NCBI RefSeq assembly: GCF_004795745.1
Contig: NZ_SDGV01000026.1
Span: 1 to 63,296 of the forward strand
Direction of reading: 5' to 3'
Source of the DNA: Vagococcus silagei
GTDB lineage: Bacteria > Bacillota > Bacilli > Lactobacillales > Vagococcaceae
Length of the DNA stretch: 63,296 nucleotides
The translations under genes and the position numbers were made by a program. The notes beneath the pieces are model-generated. The model made no database searches. It worked only from the letters and a program-made list of their open reading frames with translations, and had not been told where the DNA came from. The stretch's first letter is position 1, and the number at the start of each line of letters is the position of its first letter. Shown one piece after another: positions 8,601 to 16,989 of the stretch.

Positions 8601-8640
8601 AAAGCGAAACATCCTCAAAATTAGGATGCTTCGCTTTTTT
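8601..8640 (+). terminator. Strong intrinsic terminator
   Basis: AAAGCGAA plus CATCCT pair with AGGATG plus TTCGCTTT around a short loop, followed by six T. Confidence 0.85.
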
Positions 8641-8719
8641 CGATTTATCAAGAGTAGGATGTTTTGATTGAAATAAAATAGCAAGATTGATGATGAGTAA
8701 TAGACAGAAGAATAACACC

Positions 8720-9580
8720 CTACCCCAACCAATTATTGTAAAAATAAGCTAGCCATTCTGAATCTTTTCGTCTTGTTTCAAATGGCATATAGCCTTGATA
8801 ATGGTATCGATAATCGACTTTCCATCCCCCGTCTACTGTTTTTTTACTTTCTATCAGATTTAATAAAGGTTGCACCTCTATTCTATTTTTTAATTGCGCC
8901 CTTCCAACAATTTCAACTAAGTCAGTCAATGATAATGGATACGTCTCTGGAAAAATGCTGTCTGTAATATGAGGGCTAATCGGAACATTTTCCGATAATC
9001 TCAAATACATTTGATGTTTTAACATATAGTCAATGCCTTGATCAATCAACTGATTCACGTCACAATCATTTTGGGATACCAAATCACGATAAATAAGCAG
9101 ACCTTTGATTGATTTTCCAATACCGATGTAACAGGTAACCGCATTTAGACAACCACCATGCTTACAAATGCCTTTATGAGACCATCTTGTTAGTTGATTC
9201 CGTTGAAATACTTGATACTTTTTGATCCAATTCAAAGCTTTTTGCGCCTCTTGAGTGTGCCCCAGTCCTAATCGACAATACGCACCCAAAAGCATTGCGT
9301 TGTAACAAGGCACAATATCTTCTACCTTGCCAGTATAAGAAAATCCTTCAACAGTAGATATTTCTGTATTTATTTCGTTGATCAGTTTTTTCGTGTAGGC
9401 TAGTTCAGCAGCAAAAGGAATTTCAGATAGTGCAAGAATTTTATAAATCTTCCCCAATGTATTTAAATCTGTTTCAGAGGTGATTTTTTTAACTATCTTT
9501 GATTTTTCGATCATTTGAACAGTAGTCTGACAATTAATATTTTGATGATGATTCATTCTTAACGTCAATATTTCATCCAT
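8720..9580 (-). CDS. Alpha/alpha-toroid (prenyltransferase/cyclase-like) protein
   Basis: The 286-residue protein is helical, with repeated helix pairs and a late DGGWKVDYRYHYQG motif. The DGGW pattern is typical of the squalene-cyclase/prenyltransferase-beta toroid fold. It also has paired Cys and His residues (GICKHGGCLNAVTC) that could bind metal. Such proteins are common next to hydrolases in Firmicutes, but their reaction is mostly unknown. Its ATG overlaps the stop of the upstream isochorismatase-like gene by one base (TAATG), so the two are translationally coupled and probably act in one pathway. Confidence 0.6.
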   Translation of the reverse strand: MDEILTLRMNHHQNINCQTTVQMIEKSKIVKKITSETDLNTLGKIYKILALSEIPFAAELAYTKKLINEINTEISTVEGFSYTGKVEDIVPCYNAMLLGAYCRLGLGHTQEAQKALNWIKKYQVFQRNQLTRWSHKGICKHGGCLNAVTCYIGIGKSIKGLLIYRDLVSQNDCDVNQLIDQGIDYMLKHQMYLRLSENVPISPHITDSIFPETYPLSLTDLVEIVGRAQLKNRIEVQPLLNLIESKKTVDGGWKVDYRYHYQGYMPFETRRKDSEWLAYFYNNWLG

Positions 9581-10049
9581 TAGTTTTCACTGATAAACTG
9601 ATTGGTTGAAACAAGGTTACAACCTAGCGCGTTCAATTTTTTATTCCAAATTTGACGCATTGGTTTGATGACTGAATCATGCGCATCTTCAATTAAAGTA
9701 ACAGGATATTGTCTGTCTAGCGCCGCTTTAACAGTACTTTGAATGCAGGCATTACTCATTAATCCTACAACGATAAAACTATCAACTTCCAATTTTTTAA
9801 CGATTTCGCAAAATGAAGGTGAGGTGAATGCACTAGGTCTCATTTTTGTGACGACTGGATCAGCTTCCTCAGAAATGAGATTATTCACCAAATTGCCTCT
9901 CATGGCTTGCTTGACATATATAATAGGAATCTCTTTTTCTTTTGCAGATAGAATCACTTGATTTACTCTCTCAATAAAGGCATCCCTCCCTGCAAGAAAA
10001 TTGGCTGTTCCCGCTTGAATATCAATTACTAACAACACTTTTTTTTCAT
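9580..10049 (-). CDS. Isochorismatase-family cysteine hydrolase
   Basis: The roughly 155-residue protein has the family triad: aspartate in LLVIDIQAG, lysine in VTKMRPSAF and cysteine in SNACIQST. It belongs with nicotinamidase/isochorismatase-like amidases; the substrate cannot be assigned. The start is odd. GAGGATAATA precedes an ATG at 10049, but eight A residues (10039-10046) then put that ATG out of frame with the protein. The first in-frame start is GTG at 10038, 17 bases from the ribosome site. Six or nine A would restore the frame, so a homopolymer error, transcript slippage or phase variation is likely. Confidence 0.75.
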
Positions 10050-10209
10050 TATTATCCTCTTTTCACATCACCCGTATTTTTTCCCTACCATTTTTATTAT
10101 ATCATTTTTTCCTATAAAAAATTTTGCTTGATCCGTATTTCCATCTCATTACTCAATCGTGTGCCTTATCATATGTAAATCGGTGCTTTTTCCACATACT
10201 TATGATTAG

Positions 10210-10252
10210 TGTTTAAACAATTCTATCTAAAAGTCATAGTGTTTAAACACTA
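10210..10252 (+). promoter_or_regulatory. Palindromic upstream activator sites for LevR-type protein
   Basis: TGTTTAAACA at 10210-10219 and the 16-base palindrome TAGTGTTTAAACACTA at 10237-10252 have centres 30 bases apart, about three helical turns. They lie about 50-95 bases before a sigma-54 promoter, where enhancer-binding activators of the LevR/ManR class usually bind. Confidence 0.65.
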
Positions 10253-10303
10253 TTTTTGGTCAAAAATAGCTTAGTGTATCAACTTTCCGCACAAAAATAA
10301 AAC

Positions 10304-10320
10304 TTGGCACGCTAATTGCT
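10304..10320 (+). promoter_or_regulatory. Sigma-54 promoter of the PTS operon
   Basis: TTGGCAC followed by five bases and TTGCT gives an exact -24 GG / -12 GC sigma-54 signature 26 bases before the EIIA start. A LevR-type AAA+ activator is encoded just downstream of the operon, in full agreement. Confidence 0.9.
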
Positions 10321-10345
10321 AATATATAAGTGAGGTGAAATAAAT

Positions 10346-10765
10346 ATGGAAAAGAAGTACTTAGTGGCATCCCATGGTGAACTGGCAAAAGGGATTCAAA
10401 GTTCACTCAACATTCTTGCAGAGAAAGGAGATAGTATTACAGCAATCAACGCTTATATGACTGAAGAAGACTACACCCCTATTATTACTGAATTTGTCGC
10501 AAGCATTAAAGACGATGAACAAGCAATTATTTTTACTGATTTATTCGGCGGAAGTGTCAACCAAAAAGTCGTAACCGAAGTGCTAACTGCTGGTAAAGAA
10601 AATATTTTTGTTGTATCCAACGCAAACTTAGCTGTTGTGCTTTCAACAATGTTCTTGCCTGAGGATCAACCGATCACAAAAGAACAACTTGAAAACACAA
10701 TTAATGAAAGTCAAGTTTGTTTGGTACCAACAACTATTGAAGAAGACGAAGAAGACATTTTCTAG
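10346..10765 (+). CDS. PTS mannose-family EIIA component
   Basis: The 139-residue soluble protein begins KKYLVASHGELAKG, where His10 matches the phosphorylated histidine of EIIA-Man. IFTDLFGGSVNQ is the family's conserved central motif. The acidic tail ends EEDEEDIF. It takes phosphate from HPr and passes it to the EIIB protein. It is the first gene of a four-gene operon behind a sigma-54 promoter. GGAGG-like GAGGTG sits before the ATG. Confidence 0.92.
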   Translation: MEKKYLVASHGELAKGIQSSLNILAEKGDSITAINAYMTEEDYTPIITEFVASIKDDEQAIIFTDLFGGSVNQKVVTEVLTAGKENIFVVSNANLAVVLSTMFLPEDQPITKEQLENTINESQVCLVPTTIEEDEEDIF

Positions 10766-10776
10766 GAGGAAATAAA

Positions 10777-11274
10777 ATGATTACACAAATTAGAGTTGAT
10801 GACCGCTTAATTCATGGTCAAGTTGCAGTTGTATGGACAAAAGAATTAAATGCACCACTATTGGTCGTTGCGAATGATGAAGCAGCAAACAACAAAGTGA
10901 TGCAAATGACTTTAAAAATGGCTGTCCCAAATGGCATGAAATTATTAATTCGTTCAGTTGAAGATTCAATCGAACTATTTAATGATCCACGTGGCAAAGA
11001 TAAAAGAATCTTTGTAATTGTAAACTGCATTTCTGATGCAAATCGCATTGCTCAAAAAGTTGAAGATCTTGAGACTGTGAACGTGGCAAATGCTGGTCGT
11101 TTTGATAAAACTGATCCTGCTGATAAAAAAATGGTCTTCCCTAGTGTTCAATTAGGACCAGCAGAAATCGAAGCCGCAAAAGAATTAGCAAGTCTTGATC
11201 GTGTCAATAGTTACAATCAAGTTCTACCAACAAACCCTCAACAAAGTTTAAAAGAAGCACTTGAAAAATTATAA
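10777..11274 (+). CDS. PTS mannose-family EIIB component
   Basis: The 165-residue protein has the diagnostic VDDRLIHGQV at its N-terminus with phosphorylated His13, and is of normal EIIB length. TAGGAGGAAATAAA precedes the ATG, 11 bases after the EIIA stop. It transfers phosphate to the incoming sugar at the cytoplasmic face of the EIIC/EIID complex. Substrate cannot be read from sequence; mannose, fructose, sorbose and related sugars are all used by this family. Confidence 0.92.
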   Translation: MITQIRVDDRLIHGQVAVVWTKELNAPLLVVANDEAANNKVMQMTLKMAVPNGMKLLIRSVEDSIELFNDPRGKDKRIFVIVNCISDANRIAQKVEDLETVNVANAGRFDKTDPADKKMVFPSVQLGPAEIEAAKELASLDRVNSYNQVLPTNPQQSLKEALEKL

Positions 11275-11302
11275 AAAAATGGATTATTGGAGGTAAGAAA
11301 AT

Positions 11303-12115
11303 ATGTTGATGAATGCAATAATGGCTGCTTTGGCAGTATTTATCTGTTTTGCAGGTAACTATTTAACTGGCCAAAGCATGATGGAAAGACCACTTGTCGT
11401 TGGGTTGGTCACAGGTCTTTTACTTGGAGATATGAAAACTGGGGTTTTAATGGGTGCTGCTCTTGAAGCCATTTTCTTAGGTAACGTAAATATTGGGGGC
11501 GTCATTGCTGCAGAACCTGTTACTGCAACAACAATGGCGACAACTTTTGCTATTATTTCTAATGTTGAACAAAAAGCAGCCTTAACACTTGCTGTACCAA
11601 TTGGTATGCTTGCTGCTTTCGTTGTAATGTTTTTGAAAAACGTTTTTATGAATATCTTTGCGCCAATGCTTGATAAAGCAGCTCGTGAAAATAATCAAAA
11701 AATGATTGTTGCCTTGCACTATGGTACTTGGCTAATTTACTACTTGATTATTGCCTCAATTACCTTTATTGGTGTTTTAGCAGGTAGTGGACCTGTTGAA
11801 TCATTCGTAAACCACATTCCTGAACGATTAATGAATGGATTAAGTGCTGCAGGTGGCTTACTACCAGCTGTCGGGTTTGCAATGCTAATGAAATTACTGT
11901 GGGACAATAAACTATCAGTCTTCTATATTTTAGGTTTTGTTTTAACTGCTTACTTGAACTTACCAGCGGTAGCTGTAGCTGTTCTAGGTGTGGTAATTTG
12001 TGTCATTAGCGCATTACGTGACTTTGAAATTCAAAACATCTCAACTGGCGCAACTAAAACTGCAAATGCTGCACCAGCAACAAAAGAGGATGAAGAGGAG
12101 GACTTTTTCGCATGA
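11303..12115 (+). CDS. PTS mannose-family EIIC component
   Basis: The 270-residue membrane protein matches EIIC-sorbose/mannose: NYLTGQSMMERPLVVGLVTG near the N-terminus, then GVLMGAALEAIFLGNVNIGG, and eight or so hydrophobic segments. The tail is acidic and ends EEDEEDFFA. It forms the sugar path with EIID. The stop overlaps the ATG of EIID, so they are coupled. Confidence 0.92.
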   Translation: MLMNAIMAALAVFICFAGNYLTGQSMMERPLVVGLVTGLLLGDMKTGVLMGAALEAIFLGNVNIGGVIAAEPVTATTMATTFAIISNVEQKAALTLAVPIGMLAAFVVMFLKNVFMNIFAPMLDKAARENNQKMIVALHYGTWLIYYLIIASITFIGVLAGSGPVESFVNHIPERLMNGLSAAGGLLPAVGFAMLMKLLWDNKLSVFYILGFVLTAYLNLPAVAVAVLGVVICVISALRDFEIQNISTGATKTANAAPATKEDEEEDFFA

Positions 12116-12939
12116 AATTCCAAGAAAATTTAGACAAAGAAGAGAAAAAAATGATGCGTTCCGTCTTTTGGCGATCATGGACAATGAATGCCAGCCGAAC
12201 TGGAGCAACACAATATCACGCGGTTGGGGTAATTTACACGTTACTACCTGTCATCAACCGATTCTATAAAACAAAAGAAGAACAAGCTGATGCCATCGTG
12301 CGTCATACAACATGGTTTAACGCAACAATGCACATCAACAACTTTATTATGGGACTTGTTGCATCAATGGAAAAACAAAATAGTGAAGATCCAACATTTG
12401 ACGATAGTTCTATTACAGCCGTTAAAGCATCATTAATGGGACCTATCTCTGGTATTGGCGATTCGTTCTTCTGGGGTATCCTTCGTGTTGTTGCTGCCGG
12501 AATTGGAATTTCACTTGCTGCTACAGGTTCACCACTTGGCGCAATTGTCTTCTTACTATTGTATAATATTCCTGCCTTCTTAATTCACTACTATGCGTTA
12601 TATAGCGGCTACTCAGTTGGCGCAAGCTTTATCGAGCGTATGTACGAATCTGGCGGAATGAAAATTTTAACAAAAGCTTCAAGTATGTTAGGATTAATGA
12701 TGATGGGGAGTATGACTGCTTCTAATGTTAAATTCAAAACAATTTTAGAAGTTAGTGTTAAAGGCAGTAAAGAAGTCATGAAAATGCAAGATTACTTAGA
12801 TCAATTATTTGTAGGACTTGTACCTTTACTCGTAACACTTGGCGCATTTTGGTTATTACGTAAAAAAGTCAATGTTAACGTGGTGATGTTTGGTATTATG
12901 TTCTTAGGTATTATCTTAGGATTACTAGGTATTGCATAA
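12112..12939 (+). CDS. PTS mannose-family EIID component
   Basis: The 275-residue protein has the EIID hallmark segments: FWRSWTMNASRTGATQY-like N-terminus, HTTWFNATMHINNFIMG, and SLMGPISGIGDSFFWG, followed by C-terminal membrane helices. It overlaps EIIC by four bases and is the last gene of the operon, ending at a strong terminator. Confidence 0.92.
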   Translation: MKFQENLDKEEKKMMRSVFWRSWTMNASRTGATQYHAVGVIYTLLPVINRFYKTKEEQADAIVRHTTWFNATMHINNFIMGLVASMEKQNSEDPTFDDSSITAVKASLMGPISGIGDSFFWGILRVVAAGIGISLAATGSPLGAIVFLLLYNIPAFLIHYYALYSGYSVGASFIERMYESGGMKILTKASSMLGLMMMGSMTASNVKFKTILEVSVKGSKEVMKMQDYLDQLFVGLVPLLVTLGAFWLLRKKVNVNVVMFGIMFLGIILGLLGIA

Positions 12940-12985
12940 ACTTGATTAGGGATAACTTAATTTTTCAAGTATAATAAAGAGTCTC

Positions 12986-13041
12986 GTCCCAAAAACAACG
13001 CATTCCCATCTTTTTTGAGGTGTTGCGTTGTTTTTTTGGAC
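12986..13041 (+). terminator. Terminator of the first PTS operon
   Basis: GTCC plus CAAAAACAACGCA pairs with TGCGTTGTTTTTTTGGAC around an internal loop; the T run is in the descending arm. Confidence 0.75.
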
Positions 13042-13106
13042 GATAATAAAAGTAAATAATACATAAATTAAACGATCACGCATAAGAGCATAAGGAGTGA
13101 TTTTCG

Positions 13107-15641
13107 TTGAGAAAAGAAACACACGATTTAATCTTAAATATCTTGGAAAGTGAGAGTAAAAATAAGGGTTTAACAACTGTTGAAGTTGCAGAACTATTAA
13201 AACTGAGTCGTTCTGCGACAAGTTTATACTTAAATGAACTTTTAGAAAATAATGAAATCAAACAAATGGGGATTCGTCCCGTTTACTGGACATCAATTGA
13301 CAATCGTAACATTAAAGAAATTAGTGATGTCTTTGAACAGTATATTGGATACGACGGGAGTGCTCAAGAGGCTATTGAAAAGTGCAAAGCCGCAATCCTC
13401 TATCCTCCTGTAGGACTACCCTTGCTTTTATCTGGACCTAGTGGTGTTGGTAAAAGCTATTTAGCCAAATTGATTTTTGAATATTTAAAAGAAAAACGTA
13501 AAGATGAAGCCCAAACATTTATTGTTTTTAACTGTGCGGATTACGCCAACAATCCTGAGTTGTTGTCTTCAATCTTATTTGGACACACCAAGGGCGCTTT
13601 TACTGGTGCGGATTCAGAAAAAAAAGGGCTACTTGCATTGGCTGACGGTGGCGTTTTATTTCTAGATGAAGTCCATCGCCTTTCTCATGAAAACCAAGAA
13701 AAACTATTTCAATTTATGGATAGTGGTCAGTTTAGACCAATTGGTGAAGAAGCGAAAGTGATTTCTTCAAAAGTCAGACTGATGTTTGCGACAACTGAAG
13801 AACCCAAAGATGTGCTTTTGCCAACTTTTTATCGCCGTATTTCAGTAACCGTAAACCTTCCTGCCTTACATGAACGTCCAATATTAGAAAGAATTGCCCT
13901 GCTCCACCATTTATTTGCGCGTGAAGCAATTCGTTTGAATCGTGACTTTGAAGTCGATAATCAGATATTCAAAGAACTGATTGACGTGCAAATTCCAGGT
14001 AATGTTGGCAGTCTGGTTAATAAAATTCAGATGTACTGTGCTGATTCATTGCGAAAAGACGATTCTGAAAAGCATTTGATTATCGGGTCGGACCACGCCC
14101 ACGGCTACACTTTTATCACATCTGAAAAAACCACTCCAAAAGTCAAAAGTAATTATTTAGAACAGCTCAATGACGCATTTATTTCAATTCTTGATTCTGA
14201 TGATAGTATTCCTGAGTTAAAAGAAGATTTGTTTCAATTTGACGCCCATTTTTTGGAAGGTAATTTTCATTCTCAGCAAGATGTTTACGCCAATCAAATT
14301 ATTTCATTAATTGAAAAAAATAATCGTCTAATGATTGATAATCTTGATTTAACAAAACGTGCGCTCACAAGCGTTGTTCGTTTACTTCAAGTAAACAAAA
14401 ACACAGTGTCATTACAGCTATTAAAACAAGTCAAAAACAAACTTAGTCAAAGCTATCCTAGAACTACATTGTTTGCTCATTACGTGACAGATGGTCTATC
14501 ACCAGAGGTTCGTTTATTTGTCGAAGTTATTTTGGGCATCTTACTTGTAGATAAATTTTCTGAGGATATCAAATATCATGCCCTCTTAGTAGCACATGGT
14601 GAAACCACCGCGACAAGTATTCAAGCTGTTGCCAACAAACTGTCTGGGGAATATATTTTTGATGCAATCAATATGCCTCTGACTTCATCCATTCGAGATG
14701 TCATCACCCAAGTTAAAATTTGGCTCTCAGAACGAGATACCTCTGAAGGTGTTATCATGTTGGTTGATATGGGTTCATTAACACAACTTTATAAAAGTTT
14801 AAAACCTCAAATTTTGGGTGAACTTTTAGTCATCAATAACTTGACCACATCATACGCTCTTGAAGTTGGTAATCAATTGGTCAATGGACAGATGTTCTAT
14901 GAAATTGCCCGTAGTGCTGAAAAAACTTTTGTCACAAATGTTCAATATTTTGAAGGATTTTCTGTTGAAAAAAATATTATTATTTCAAGTATTTCAGGTT
15001 CTGATGTTTCTAAGAAACTAAAAGAAATTTGTGAGAAGAATTTAAACCCTGATATCAAACTGATTGTTCTAAACTTCAATGAACTTCGAAATATTCTTGA
15101 ACGGGCGACAACTGATCAGAATTATTTAAAGGAAACCTCATTAATTTTAACAACATCGTATTTAGACAATCAATCTGACGTTCCAAGTATTAACTTACTA
15201 GATGTTCTAGATGTTGATGCCGAAGACCAAATGCAGTCTATTTTTAAAAATTTGATTCACCCTAATAATATTCCAAATTTTCTAAATGAGTTTATTCATT
15301 TCTTCTCAAAAGAAGGTTTATCAGAAAAACTTGAGTTCTTAAACCCTGATGTGATTATCCGTCAAGTTGAGGCCATTACTGAAAAAACAGAAAAACGCTT
15401 CAATCTTCAACTCAGTGCAAAAATGAAATTCAACTTAACGATGCATCTCGCTTTAATGGTCGAACGGATGATGTTAGGCGATCAAGATTACCCTGTTCCT
15501 TGCGATTTATCTGAACTAAAAATCAATCAAAAGTATTTTTATCAAAATATGAAAGATATTGTCTCTGGCCTTGAACAGTTTTATCGCATCACGATTTCTG
15601 ACTGGGAACATTTTGTACTTTATGAAATATTAAATCCATAA
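13107..15641 (+). CDS. levR: LevR/ManR-type sigma-54-dependent PRD activator
   Basis: The 844-residue protein has an N-terminal helix-turn-helix (about 20-60) and an AAA+ domain with Walker A GPSGVGKS (110-117), the sigma-54 contact loop GAFTGA (163-168) and Walker B GGVLFLDEVH. PRD regions flank an EIIA-Man-like part containing LLVAHGETTATS, and a second PRD closes the C-terminus. This is the full layout of LevR/ManR. It starts at a TTG (13107) behind AAGGAG. It should activate the sigma-54 promoter of the adjacent PTS operon, with activity set by phosphorylation of its PRD and EIIA-like histidines. Confidence 0.95.
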   Translation: MRKETHDLILNILESESKNKGLTTVEVAELLKLSRSATSLYLNELLENNEIKQMGIRPVYWTSIDNRNIKEISDVFEQYIGYDGSAQEAIEKCKAAILYPPVGLPLLLSGPSGVGKSYLAKLIFEYLKEKRKDEAQTFIVFNCADYANNPELLSSILFGHTKGAFTGADSEKKGLLALADGGVLFLDEVHRLSHENQEKLFQFMDSGQFRPIGEEAKVISSKVRLMFATTEEPKDVLLPTFYRRISVTVNLPALHERPILERIALLHHLFAREAIRLNRDFEVDNQIFKELIDVQIPGNVGSLVNKIQMYCADSLRKDDSEKHLIIGSDHAHGYTFITSEKTTPKVKSNYLEQLNDAFISILDSDDSIPELKEDLFQFDAHFLEGNFHSQQDVYANQIISLIEKNNRLMIDNLDLTKRALTSVVRLLQVNKNTVSLQLLKQVKNKLSQSYPRTTLFAHYVTDGLSPEVRLFVEVILGILLVDKFSEDIKYHALLVAHGETTATSIQAVANKLSGEYIFDAINMPLTSSIRDVITQVKIWLSERDTSEGVIMLVDMGSLTQLYKSLKPQILGELLVINNLTTSYALEVGNQLVNGQMFYEIARSAEKTFVTNVQYFEGFSVEKNIIISSISGSDVSKKLKEICEKNLNPDIKLIVLNFNELRNILERATTDQNYLKETSLILTTSYLDNQSDVPSINLLDVLDVDAEDQMQSIFKNLIHPNNIPNFLNEFIHFFSKEGLSEKLEFLNPDVIIRQVEAITEKTEKRFNLQLSAKMKFNLTMHLALMVERMMLGDQDYPVPCDLSELKINQKYFYQNMKDIVSGLEQFYRITISDWEHFVLYEILNP

Positions 15642-15654
15642 TAAAAAATAACGA

Positions 15655-15692
15655 CCTCCAAAAGTTAGAGTTTTGGTCTTACTTTTGGGGGG
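15655..15692. terminator. Hairpin between convergent genes
   Basis: CCTCCAAAAGT and ACTTTTGGGGGG pair. On the minus strand a T-rich stretch follows, so it can end the prs-like transcript; it may also serve levR. Confidence 0.5.
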
Positions 15693-15729
15693 CGCTACGT
15701 TTTTACGTAAAATTGACAATTTTTATTTT

Positions 15730-16695
15730 TTATCTATCAAAATCAATAATTTCATCTAAGCCTTCTAATTGGAATAATTTACTTAATGATTTTTCTAAGT
15801 AAATGCCTCTAATCGCTTCAGTTAATAATTCTGAACAGCTGATATATGTCACGTTATCCGCAACCCGATCTTCAGCAACCAAACAAGAGTCCGTTACACA
15901 AATATCTTGGATTGGTGATTTCTCTAATTTTTCTTTCGCACCTTCGACAAACAAACCGTGAGAAGCACAACCAAAAATGTCGTTCGCACCATTCTCTTTC
16001 AATAATTCTGAAACTTCAAGGAATGTGTTTCCCGTTGTAATCATATCATCTAAAATGATACAGTTCTTACCTTTCACATTACCGATAATATAAGGATGAT
16101 TTTCACCTTTATCAACGATAGCTAATGTTGTGTCAAGATACTCAGATAAACTACGTGCACGTTTAATCCCACTTGATTTTGGCGCAACAATTACAAAATC
16201 TTCCCCACATTTGCCAGTATCTTGAAAGTATTTTGCAAAAAGAGGAACTGCAAATAAGTTATCAGATGGAATATCAAAGAATCCTTGGACTTGGGCATTA
16301 TGTAAATCAAAAGTTAACACACGTGTCGCTCCAGCATCAGCAATCATATTAGCAATGACCTTAGCTGTAATTGGATTATGCGGTTTTCTTGTGTGATCAG
16401 ATTTTGAATACCCATAATAAGGTAAGACGACATTAATTGATTTCGCACTTGCTCTCTTTAAGGCATCAATCATAATAATTAATTCCATGTAATAATCGTT
16501 GGCTCGGTGGTTGGTAGATTGAATGATGAAAACATCTGCCCCACGAATACTTTCTTCAATACTAATCGCAATCTCACCATCACTAAATTGTTGAATACTA
16601 CATTTACATAGATCCATTTCTAATAGATCAGCAATTTTCTCAGCTAACGGTATATTTCCATTTAAACTGATCAGTTTTAATTTTTTATTATTCAT
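15730..16695 (-). CDS. Ribose-phosphate pyrophosphokinase homologue, divergent
   Basis: The 321-residue protein follows the class I PRPP synthase fold throughout: SIEESIRGADVFIIQST, DALKRASAKSINVVLPYYG, TFDLHNAQVQGFFDIPSDN (with the ATP-contacting His) and the PRPP loop LDDMITTGNT. Two usual catalytic regions differ. The YARQDRKARSREPITAK segment reads YSKSDHTRKPHNPITAK. The flexible-loop KRR following the IVD/IID strand reads KGEN. Also DHGGVTRAR is KSSGIKRAR. It may be a low-activity or regulatory paralogue, or use altered substrate contacts; a canonical prs is expected elsewhere in the genome. It is monocistronic. Confidence 0.8.
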   Translation of the reverse strand: MNNKKLKLISLNGNIPLAEKIADLLEMDLCKCSIQQFSDGEIAISIEESIRGADVFIIQSTNHRANDYYMELIIMIDALKRASAKSINVVLPYYGYSKSDHTRKPHNPITAKVIANMIADAGATRVLTFDLHNAQVQGFFDIPSDNLFAVPLFAKYFQDTGKCGEDFVIVAPKSSGIKRARSLSEYLDTTLAIVDKGENHPYIIGNVKGKNCIILDDMITTGNTFLEVSELLKENGANDIFGCASHGLFVEGAKEKLEKSPIQDICVTDSCLVAEDRVADNVTYISCSELLTEAIRGIYLEKSLSKLFQLEGLDEIIDFDR

Positions 16696-16989
16696 TTTTT
16701 ATTGATTCCCTCTTTTTCTATTTTGGCTCAAACATTTCCTCATGACTGCTAATAAATGAGTCCTTCATCTTTACATTATACATGAATTAACACGAATCTT
16801 AACTATGTATTTTAGTTTATTTAGAATATTTTTGCATCGTTTACGGTTTTATTTAACTTTTAGTAGCATTCTTTCGTCAATTGTAGTTATAATGGAGAAA
16901 CAAGCTTTTTTAGTCTTCACTTTTTTACGAAAAAGAAGTACGACTCATCAATATAAGAAGCGCACTTTAACAGAAAAGGAGAGAAATTT
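16696..16989. other. Intergenic region with divergent promoters
   Basis: This 294-base stretch separates the divergent prs-like and ABC exporter genes. A TATAAT-type -10 is visible at 16888-16893 for the exporter, with a poor -35, and on the minus strand a TATAAT near 16775-16782 for the prs-like gene. No convincing small gene was found. Confidence 0.4.

Noticed and set aside
12000-12269. Alternative frame across the EIIC/EIID junction
   Set aside because: It overlaps two genes with strong family motifs and has no independent support.
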